From: Hanleya hanleyi
Taxonomy: Eukaryota > Mollusca > Polyplacophora > Lepidopleurida > Hanleyidae
Reading direction: 5' to 3'
Assembly: GCA_036873755.1 (NCBI GenBank)
Contig: JAVTVY010033683.1
Span: forward strand, 87,269 to 151,268
Length of the DNA stretch: 64,000 bases
Shown here: in pieces, positions 34,201-46,200 of the stretch
Position numbering within the stretch: the first letter of the stretch is position 1
Layout: every line of letters begins with the position of its first letter
Program-made: the position numbers and the translations under genes
Notes under the pieces: model-generated
Seen by the model: the letters and a program-made list of their open reading frames with translations, nothing else
What the model was told of the DNA's origin: nothing
Database searches by the model: none

Positions 34201-37200
34201 TATTTAAAAGAAAAATTGAATTGATAACTTTTGAATGTAAAAAAAGTATTTTTCCTTTCCAAAATTCGAACTATACGCAGTAATCTCGAAGAAATTAACA
34301 TTTCAACAGAGGGTTAGAGAGCGCGGACACGTCTGGAGGGAAATATGTGAACACAAATAAGAAATAATATGAACGCATATTTCTAAATTTGATAATCGGC
34401 TAATAGTCCAATAAAGCTTATGCAATTTCTATGTAAATTAACATCTAAAACAGTTATTGGTCATTGCGAACGGAACAGAAGAATGAACAAATCAGAGCAT
34501 TTTAAACCAAACAGCAACGTGTTCCTCCAGTGCATAGTCGCCGCTCCGTGAAAACCTAGACTACAGGGCGGCGCGAAGCTCCGCGGGAAAAAAAACCGGC
34601 CTGTATATCTAGTCACATTAGGCCCAAAATCATGAAAGAGTCACCCAGCTCTTGTTGAAACTGGGGGGCTGAGCCCCCACCCTCTCCAAACTGATTTAAT
34701 CAGGGAAATTACTCTATTCAAATGCGGCTCGCCTGGTAGATGCCATCAATATGCCGTGTATATCATGTCAAATGTGGGTATATATTTCAGAACAAGTATG
34801 CCATACAGCCCGTGTTGCACTCATGCAATTGTCCTAGAGGTGTGCCCCGCCCAGCAACACCCAGAGTACTATACAGCTAAAATATCCCCCGATAAAATTG
34901 TCCCTCCACCACCCGACTCATCTCAAAGACACCCAACCCCCATCTGACGATATCAGTGCATGAACCGAAGATTCCCGAAGTTCTAGCTTCGGGCCTAAAC
35001 CAGTTTAGGGAAGTTCTAATCGGAACTAGCCCGGATGATGCAATCTCCTGACATACGGTTTATTTCGCCATACCAGGGACTAACAGTTCCGAGCGTATAG
35101 CTACCGCTACCACACAGTCTATATTTTCAACTGCCATCTTGTTCACTCATATAATCAATCGTCCACCGTTCACATTCTCGCTTGTATGCTGAAATCGCCG
35201 TATTTTCGCACAAAATACCCCCTCCCCGATTCACGAAGACATGCTCAACCTATTTTTTCGTGATATCTAGAATAAGATGATCTGTTGATGGAGAAAAATC
35301 TTCATCACGTATTTGGGTGATTCTAACGAAGTTTCTTAAAATGTGTCAGATGTCATTAAAAACTTCCAGACATCAGTCAATATGGCAATCAAGAAATCTC
35401 AATAATACTTCTAGTTATGTTACGTAGCGAACTTTTAATATAGATGTAGTCCTTTCTCATCAGCGTACCTGGAGCGAACAACACCGGTGGGTCAAGTAAA
35501 TAAGCGTTGGGAGACTCGTAGAAATAGTAGTCGTCCTCGGCGATAGTCCTCAATAAGGAACCGTTCCGGAAGTGCTCAAAAGCACCCCTCCTTCCTGTAA
35601 AAAGAAAGGCATTGTAAATCATGCACTGAAAAATAAATGGAATATTCCAGCGATGGAGCCCCAGCGAAATATTCTACAACATAGCAAAGAATAATCAATA
35701 CCATGCTAAGGAATCAATTCAAGGAATATTCTGCTGGTGTTATAGTCGGGAAATATTTCATAACATGTTAAAAAATTTTGGGGGGTTTTTTAGTGTACAA
35801 GCTCAGGCTACTGCGACTGTTATAATCAATCCAGTACAATATACTCCCGTAGGACCCAGTTTATAGGCCTTCGTGGGCTGGTTTATTTTATTTCTACATT
35901 TGACTGCCAATCTGTGTTCGTGGGGCTTCCGGGGATTGACCTGGGATGTCGTTGTGCACACCGCAGGTCATGGTAAGAATAGGCCTCAGCTCCTCAGACA
36001 GCTTGTCGTAAGAGGCGACTAACTGAGGCACCCATGGGGTTCCCGAGCGTAAAAAGGAATAGGACCTCACCCGTGTGGTTCCCGGGTGTGAAAAGGAATA
36101 GGACCCAACGTCGTAATATGACTGAAATATAGTTCAAAGCGACGTTAAATCGTATTCACCCACTCACTCACTCGATAACATATGATGTCTAGATCCAGAT
36201 ACAACGTTGTATTCGATTTCACGAACATTTGCTGAAAAAGAGCCAGTCCCAATGTGTATGCCATGCCACGAAGATCTCAAGGTGAAACATATTCTTATCG
36301 ACTGTATAGATTTTAAGATTGTAAGAGATAACTTTTATCGAGCAGGTACTCTAGAAGATCTTTTTAGTCGAATAAAAGAAGATTGTATTTTAGATTATTT
36401 GAGAGAGATCGGATTATTTGAGAGAGATCGGTTTGTTGACTAAATTTTAATGTATTTATATGTTTTTAATGCATTAGTTTACTGGGCGATTAACTTGAAT
36501 ACTTAGAATTTTTTATAGCAAAATTACGAGTTCATGCAGCTAACAGACAAATATGCTCCAGGTCAGGGGGAATACTTTATAAACTTTTGGATTCAATGTA
36601 GTAAAATTTTCAACTCATGCAGTCAATTGAATAATATCGTCACCGCAAGTTGAGTGCTCGAAGGTCATGTGTGGTGCTGCCAGTCAATTCTGTTCGATCA
36701 TTCAAAATGGGCAAGGGACGCTGGATAAACGTAAAGGCCCTCTGCCGAAAAAAAAATAACTTAACTCTACCTGGCCGGGGGGGACACTTCCCGCCCCCTC
36801 CCCCACACCCCCTTGTTGGTTTTGAGCCTATTTGCATGTTCCCCCAAGCAGAGGATCATGGATAAATTCAAAATGGCGGTTATGTGGGGTACCAAAAAAC
36901 TGACGTTTTCGTCATATTTCTTAAAAATGTGTGCTTTTCTGCATGGAAACGTGGGTAAAACATGTTTTATTTCGTATCAAATTATTATTTACTAATTTAT
37001 CATGCAGTTTTTGCGAAGAAAACTTTTAAATAAAAATAATCGAAAAATCGACCAAAAAATGCCATTTTAGAAGATGACGTCACTTTGACGTCATCGTGGC
37101 GGTCATCTTGAATTTTTTTACATTTTCTAGTAGAGCTTGCCCCAAAGATATAGTATGGTAAGCGTCAGCCCCCTAGCCTCAGGGATAGCGAAAATATTTA

Positions 37201-40200
37201 GGAGGGCACTCCCCCCCCCCACAACACAAGGCTCTGGTACACTCAAAATTGCCCAGGCTAGATAGGGTTAAACTTACCGAGGTAGTGCATATGAAGCATG
37301 ACCGAAGAGATGTTAATTGCGTGTGGTAGCAGATGATTGGTGCAGAAAGGCTCGCACTTCGCAATGTGCGTGACTTCTTCGCTCATTGGTGGAATATCGA
37401 TGTTAAGCTGTCCAGTCAGAGCACTACCGCCCTCTATCGGTCGAAGTTGCGGGGTGTAATAGATCCGTAACCCAGAGGAATCTACAAGAGCATACAATTG
37501 AAAAGCAAATATAATAGCTAAAATAAAATGAGTTATTAGTTTTTAATCAACGTTCACAACGTTATCATTTTTGTGACTGGATAATACATATAAGGCATTG
37601 GAAGCCCATTGAAATGGATGGAACGATTTTTGTTCAAATATTTCCATGAACCCAGAAGGTATTCTTGCTTGTGTTGAAAGTATGGCACAAGCGAACAATT
37701 TCCACTTCTACAATAGAGGTTTTTCTCAATATCTACTTGTGGATCCCAAGTATAATCAATGAAGCATAACTTATCACCCGATTAGATAATTCTACCATAT
37801 ACCGGCGTGAAGAAATCCCATGCCGTTCATATGAACAGTCACAATCAAAGCGTGACTGAGATATACCATTATCTAGATAACAATTTTACAACGAAACTCG
37901 GATGGATTAAGAATACTGATCAGCGATACGGATTTGATATATTTTGAACATCGTGGTGTCTCGCCGGCATCGTTGAAAACTCTTGATCGCTTCTCTCTTG
38001 CAGGAAACTAGACTATGTTTATGTATTCTCTGAGACTAACGCTCTTAATGGACTAACATTCCTTTCCCACCGGTATGAATATATTGTTCTCACCCCAATA
38101 GTCGTCACGGTTTTCAACGTTATTCCAGTGAATCTGTAGGGCGAAGTAGGAGAAGTAACCCTTTCCGAAGCTGACTCCGACATCGGGAGGCAAACAGGAT
38201 CCCTTCCTGCCTATCGTCCAGCCCGCCACAATCTCCTGGCAGTCAGACTCCGTCATACCGCACTCGTGAGGATCCTGAGAAATACATCATAAAGTAAACA
38301 CAGCCTGTGATTAATCCTAATTAGTACTGTTATACACACACCAAAATAAAAATCGGGGGTCATCATATCGCCTTATGCTATGAATGTCCACTAGCATGGC
38401 GTATCTCTCATCTCAAATTAACACATGATAGGCAAATGGTGAAAAAATAACTGTAAACTTTTTTTTAGAACTAAACATAATTTTATCTCAAATTTCCAGC
38501 TAACACGTAAATAACTCAAACAAAAACAAGAGCAAAAATTGAAATACGCCCGCACAAGACATCGTCTGATGTATCCTCCAACACCAAAATTCCTGATGTT
38601 TAGGTCACGCCTTGAACTTTGACCTTGACCTAACAGTTGGTACATAACACATCGTCTCCCTTTAATGTATATACGGACACAAAAAATCGCGATTATTAAC
38701 AATCTTTTGATTTTTATGTCAGTGACCTTGACCTTTGACCGTGACCTAAATTTTGGTACGTGACAGCTCTCCCCATAATGTATCTACTGACACGAAAAGA
38801 ACGATTTTCAAGGACTTCCACGGTGACTTTTGACCTAATTGTTGATACATGACACATCGTCTCCCTTATCTACGGACACAAAAATCGCGATTTTAAACAA
38901 TTTCCTGATTTTGGGGTGTCACTGACCTTAACCTTTGACATAAGTTTTGGTGCGGGATACATCGGCTCGCGCTTATGTATCTACTGACACCAAAAATGTG
39001 ATTTTTTTTTTAATTATTTCCTGATTTTGGGGTCGCAGTGACCTTGGCCTTTGAACTTTGAACTAAATTTTGGTACATGACACATCGTCTCCCCTTGATG
39101 TATCTACTGACACCAATGTGATTTTCAATGATTTCCTGATTTTTGTTTCTCAGTGATCTTGACCTCCAGTTTGGTGTACGGCAAATCATTTCCCCCATAT
39201 GAATCCACTCACAAATTTGTTTAGCAGTGTTTAATGATTTTCTGATTTTAGGCCAGAGTGGCTTTTGACATTTGACCTCGACCTCAATTTTGGTACGCGA
39301 CATATCGCCTTTACCTAAAATTGCAACCGTGGATAGAAAACTGTCATAGATATAGACTGGACAGGATGGAACTGTAGATTGAAAACTGTCCCAGATAAAG
39401 ACCGGACACGAACGGACGGACAGTCTGATATATGAGCGGACGGAAATCGCCATGACATAATACATCATACACAATGGGTGTTATCCGTTCTCTTTCTAAA
39501 TACGCATATTTTTTCTTCATTTTCCTATCTATTCGCAGGTTACATTTATTCCTAATAAATTGAAATTTAGCCATATTTGTATACAATTTTGCATAATTGT
39601 TCACCAATGCATATATAATTTAATTTCATCAATTTTTTAGATTATTCATGCGAAATTATAGTTTTCCCTATTTGAAATGTGTTAGGGTCTGTGCCTGAGT
39701 TGTCGGTCGTTACCTTACGCCCACTATGGATTTCCCTAGTACAAAAACGCACAAAATGTTTATGGAAAAGCGTCCTAGTCTTATATTGAAGTACAACTTG
39801 AAAAAAGGGAATATTCGAAAAAATTAGGTATTTTGATCATGGTCTTTTTTTAATATAAATCTTTTTCATATGATGGAGAGAACCTAGTAAATAACCATCC
39901 TCCCCACAGCGCATGCTCCATTTCGCAGGCTCATTTATCATCCCTGCCTCCAATAGCGGAAGTTGACTTTTACTACGTTGTTATGGCGTATAGGGGAAAA
40001 CCCACGTACGCACGGTTCAGTTTTAATCCGGCCGAACATCTCCTTCAGTGTTGCACATGAACGAACTACTTTTCATATGCTCTGTCCAGACAAACAGGGA
40101 AAATAATCTCCAGATAATTCTTTTTAACGCTAGGTCAACAGAGGTATTATGCAGACTTGAAAAGTAATCGAAATGTTTGGCAAACATCTATTTTACTATA

Positions 40201-43200
40201 TATGATGTCACTTCCGGCGATGTGCGCGAAGGCCCCGAATCCGGTCCAAAAATCTGACTGGTGGCTGGAGTATTATTAGACCCCCAACGAGGTGGTTGGT
40301 AAATGACGAGAATTTCAATGAGATTTTAGGGTTTAGTCAAATATTTGCGCTCAAAATGCTATCTTAGAAAAAAATTCACAGACGAACATTTAATTTCTTT
40401 GCTCATATTTTTACAGGTGTTTTTTTAGGCAAAATTTTTTCATCTACTCAATTTCAAATATAGGAAAACTCAATTTTTTTTGCATATCAATGTCACTAAA
40501 ACTCAATTTTTTTGCCTTTTTCATCAAAAAAATGATAAAACTCAATTTTTTTGCCTTTTTCATCTAAAAAATTATAAAACTCAATTTTTATTTTGTTTTA
40601 ATCGTAGAATGTAAAAAATTCTTGTATTAAATTGGCACAAGTATTGAAACTGTCATGCTTGGTGGAGGCAGGTAAAAAACCAATTGTTACAAGACATGAA
40701 TGCCCCATATTTGGTGAGAAAACAACTTGCTCTTGTTTTATCTTTGTTTTTTTTAATTATTTTACCCTTAAGCCAAGGTCATTGTTTTAATTGAACGACC
40801 TCCATTCATGGTGATGGGAGCACTGCGATCACATACATCTCATGATCTCCCCTCAGCCCCCCCTTTGGTTTTAGCCTTGCGAATTTTGTAGCATGAATTG
40901 AAACGACACACCACGGAACCAAGTTCGTTTTCCATTGTAAGTGCATTGAATTTATAAAATTTATTCTCACCTTCCAATATGCTGTTTTATATTTATTTGT
41001 CAGTACTTTCAAACTGACTTCATTATGACAGAAAAACAAGTGACACTGTCACAGGAGTAATCATAATGTGTTAATTTCGCGGCAGAAATAAAGCATGGTG
41101 AACGATTTTACAGAAATGCCTCCCAAGCATTCGTGTATTACAATAATTTATTCGTTAGTTTTGAAGTCTAAACGATAAATTCTCAATTTACCGTAACAAG
41201 AGCAGAGGTTGCATGTTGCTTGTTTTGCACTACAAAACACAGGGCGAAGCACTTCACTTCGACGTGAGGCAGGTATTATACGCGTTCAGAGTTCCAACAG
41301 ATCAAAGAAGTATGACAAATATATTTTTCATTTCGTGCTCTTGAGATTTTCTCACTTACGTTTGGCAATCGTCTGCCACGTGTTGAGGCGCTGAAATTGT
41401 ATCTGGCGGTACTCGACAGCGAATTGTCTCCCTTGTCATGAGATAAGATAAATCAACGTAAAACGTTATAATGTCGTGATATTACGACATTGTAGAGGCG
41501 CTGTAGTCAACGACAAGAAAAATAATCCCCGCGAAAGCTTCTTGAGCTTGTTTCATTTTCACTGGATATCCCATGACGAGACGCGGTGTCTGCAGCTAAA
41601 CAAACATACGGAAACCCGGGAAGTGGCAGAGATGACGTGAAGAGTGGGCTCTCATACGGACATTTACTGACATAGAGACGAAGGTGACACGAACAACAAC
41701 AACAACCTTGTATTGTGAACTTTCGGTCTCGAGAACTTTCCCGTGATCGGGACATTTTTGTTCGCCCCTGTGTTACATAAACTCAATCTTGTATGAAGAA
41801 AACTCAATTTTTTCCGCAACTACGGCGCGCACTTCCCCCAAAAACCCAGAAAACTAAATTTCTAGATCAAAACTCAATTTTGAAAAAATCGCAAAAACTC
41901 CATTCAAATTCGTTTTCATCGGGAATACCCCGATGAAAAACTGCCTAAAAAAAACCCTGTTTTACCACATGTGTTACTGATTGAAATTAGCCACAATAAA
42001 ATAGGTCCTTCGCCATGTCGATTTTTGACAATAGAGGTACATGTAAGTGTCAAATACGCACGTTAAAAGATAGGAGAAAACCTCAAATCCAAAGTGTAGG
42101 TAGACTGAAGATCAGGTGTAATTTGTTTTTGTTTTTGTTTTTTGTTCGTCAGGTAGCTGAGATTTTATCTGTTGATGAGCGTTTCGAGGGATATACTTAG
42201 CTCATTATTTATTCTCGGGGATATGAATCCTCATTTGTCTATACATTCAGGTTTTGTGCGATGTACTGGGTAACTTCCGGTAAGGGAAATTTAAAGAAAC
42301 CCCTAAAATGGTTGTTGGAGACTGTGTTTGCAGGTAGAGTGCCAAAAGATACATCCCTGACTGGTGAGTCGTTCACATCATTCAAACAATGACAACCCCA
42401 ACTCACCGTTTCGTGGACGTCTGGTCCTTCACATCCGTATAGTAACATGTGGTGGAGAATCTTCCGGTTATCTTGGATTGGCGCAAAAGCGATGGCATGA
42501 TAATGGAGATCCTCCAATCCCTGGAGAACAATAACATAGATAGTTCATATAGGTAGATGGCGCTGTGATACATCCGGGTCTTCTTCAATTCCAGTGCCTT
42601 AAGGGATTTCGATATCTGATATCTATCTCAACATAATACCAAATCTCAGGAAAAAAATCAGAAGTTGAACTTCCAGTTTCTTTGCTTATACTTTTAACGC
42701 ATGTATTACTGATTAAATTATCCATGAGATCCCGGGTCTCGAAGCCTTAGCAACAACTACCGCAAAAATAAAATGTCTGAAATAGGATATGCTCTGAGCT
42801 GCAGTTTGTGTATAAATAGAAATGTAGTTACCAAGACCGTCAATGAACAAAGAGTCACAGACAAGAGGAATTGATTCATTAATCAATATTAATAATATTC
42901 ATGAAATTGTCGCAAAGTGGACCTACATCGCTGGAATCACGACACGGACGTCCTTTGGCGGCAGCTTAGAGACGAGCCCTTGGGTTGTCTATATGAATAA
43001 TTGGCTCATACAGTCAATGAAACATCTCGACCAACTTCCTCCATTCCACAATCAACTTAGACTTTCACAGCTGTGATAGATTCGTTGGTCTCATGGTATA
43101 AGTGTACTTCCCTATGCTTCAACTTAACCCGGACTCGGAATACAAGTGTTGCTCTACAGACTTCCCATCTAGCCCCCAGATAAAAAAAAGTGCAAAAAGG

Positions 43201-46200
43201 GGTGAAATGGTGTTGACCGACTTACTTCGAATATTTTACAGATGTAAGTCGTTTCTTTGGCCGGAACTTTTGTTCTGGGGAACCTCAGATCCAACGCTTT
43301 AACATCAGGCTGGTTGATATAGGGGCAACTGTAAATTTCACATTTGATGTCATTTCCCTGCAAGGCTCGGCAATGATCGGAATCAATCGGCTGACAGATA
43401 CCTACCAATGAAAAAAAAACCCGATCATATATCGAAACTAATAGAAAATATATCAGTATTCTAGAATTTGATGCGTTTCTAGAAAGAAGAAGTATTTTCT
43501 TGCATATTCAGAAGACAAAAGTGTTAACATATGTTTTCACTATCCAATGTAATGACCCCAAATTTGCCTGTGATGATAGCTCACATATTAGATTTAGATT
43601 TATTATTTAATTTAGAATCACTTTTTCTGAATTCCGCAACGTATTTTGGGACGGAAAATGCCATTTTCTTGTTTTGAGAAAGATAATCTGGCCAGGGGGA
43701 AAGAAAGTTTATCTCACACATTTGAAGGATTTTCTTAAGAAAACAATTCTTATTCCACGGACAGATTATTTTCTTAAAACAAGAAAGATATTTCAAAGAA
43801 ATGATTCTACATTAAATATTGAACGTAAATATGAAAGCTATCACCACAAGCAACTAAGGGAGGTAATTATGTTAGGTATTAAACAATATTCTTCCTCTTC
43901 TGTCCTCTGAAAGTACAAGAAGATATTTCTTATTTCTAGAAATGGATTAAAATTCTAGGATATAGATCTAGTTTATAGATCCTTATTATTTTCTTGCTTT
44001 TAGAAAAACACTTTTTCCTGTGAAATTAATCCTCTGTCAACTCGTTTTGATAGTATCTGCCAATATTTTGATCCATCCGACCAGAAGAGAAATATTTCAC
44101 TGCAGCGCAATGGTCGGACATACACGTTTGCAGTCTTTAAACTGTCTATCACATACACTTCCAGCTCTCATATGATGACTTCGTCTTAAAGACTGGGACT
44201 TCCCGTCTTTTTGTTCTAGTGGACAACAAGGAGCATCGTGCCCCCACGATTTGTTTCTGACCAGGTGCTACAACCATGTAATGCTCCGGCCATATTCCAA
44301 CAGAATTATATGAACTCTTCTTTCATGAATTTGCATATTTTCCATAATGACCACTGAACTACCATGATTTATGTATCTATCATATTTTATAGAATTCATC
44401 CAACACATTTAAAACTCTTTCATTACAACATCGTATGTAGAGTTTTAGTCTTTTCACCTTGATTATTTTGCTGAGCTATGATTATTGTTAGAGCAAGAGA
44501 CAGATCCATTTTACCTGTTATATCTTCGCCCGATAGCAGAACATCACAGTTCTGTGAACCTTTACGTACCTGGATGCGAAACATTGACGGATCTGCTCGG
44601 AGTAGCTCCGGGTGTCCACGTGCATTCCGGGTCTCCGAGTTCGTCTCCGTTCGTTCGGCCATCTCTGTCAGAATCAAGACGGCACAGGTGCTCGGTCCAT
44701 CTGAAGCCCTCTGCTTTAAATGCCTGTACCAAACAAACAATAAAAAGAATATCGATCAATTGTACAGATCAGAGCAATTATCTGCTTAGTGTTTAAATGT
44801 GCCCCACACATTTGATATTTACAACACCGGTTTGATTCTACTCTGCTCACTGACCTACAGAACCTAGAGAATAGCGTTGTCTCCCATTATGTGAAATTCA
44901 ACATGACAGAAGGGGAGACAACCCTGTGTCTGGAGGTTGAGACCTACATTGACGCTTCTCGCAGAAATTTCTAGGAAGTAGAATTTCTATCTGATTAAAA
45001 GCAGATCTTAAAAAGGTTCGCCATCTTACATTGATGATGATTGATATGATAGTAAAGTAATGAGTTGTTGTGACGTCTTGACGTCGACTATCTATTTCAT
45101 ACAATAAAACAGATAGTCGACGTCAGGATATGGGACGTAACTCTAGGTATATCACACATGTACTACGATATACCACAGGTGTATTATAATATGCAACCGA
45201 AAACTCTAGTATACCATAGATTATCGGAGGCATCGATCGTGATCGAGTCCGAGAGGTTCAATTTTGGCTGATTTTGGCTCCAAGTTCATCATTCCTTGCT
45301 ACAGACAAAACAGATAGTCGACGTCACGACAGGGGACATCACTGGGATATTGTAAGGGAAAGTAACTCTTCTTCTTCCTTTCAAACATTCAGATCCATGT
45401 TGAAATCGCAGTATCACGCCGAAAGTCTGAACAGCGCATGTCAGCTGTATGACTTCCGTTACCATGGAGAGCAGCTCGAGAGGCAAAACCAGGAGAAACA
45501 CATCAAATTAGAAGAGATCCTTCGCGAGTAGAATCAAGGGAATATCCATTTCATTTGGAGATATATTTTATCTCCTGATGAGGGAGAAATACAACGAGGA
45601 CTACATGTATGTGAGCGGAAACACATATCCTATAGCATGTGATGTGCCTTACGTGCGGCGGATCACGGTTTACAGCTGAGAGCTGTACAATCCTTACACC
45701 ATTAATGCGCGAGGTACTATGACTTCGACGGAATAGGCCGAGCAGTCGCGAATGGGTCATCTTAACACGAACGGAGACATTCGCGACTGCTCGTCCTGTT
45801 CCGTCGAAGTCATAGTACCTCGCGCATTAATGGTGTAAGGATTCTTAGCCTATATTATTGGACCCTTCTACGGAGGGCCAATGATCGGGTGATGCAGCAA
45901 CAACAACATTTTCCAAGTTAGACGCCAGATTTTGAAATCGAAAATGAGGCCGCGCTATGTCATCGGTCAGCTGCGACAGTCACGTGGTTGTGTATGAAGA
46001 TTGGGCATTCTCGTCTCGCGAGACTCCCTACTGCGAGAAAGAGTCTCACGGGTAAATGGGAGCCATCCCCCCAAAATTTGGGGGGTGAGTAGGCGGCGTA
46101 TGATTTTTCGTCTGTATCCGGCTTGTCATTGACCTGCTGACTCCGCCGAGTTAGAAGCGAATTGCTAAACATAACGTGGGCTATATAATTGGGAAATGAC

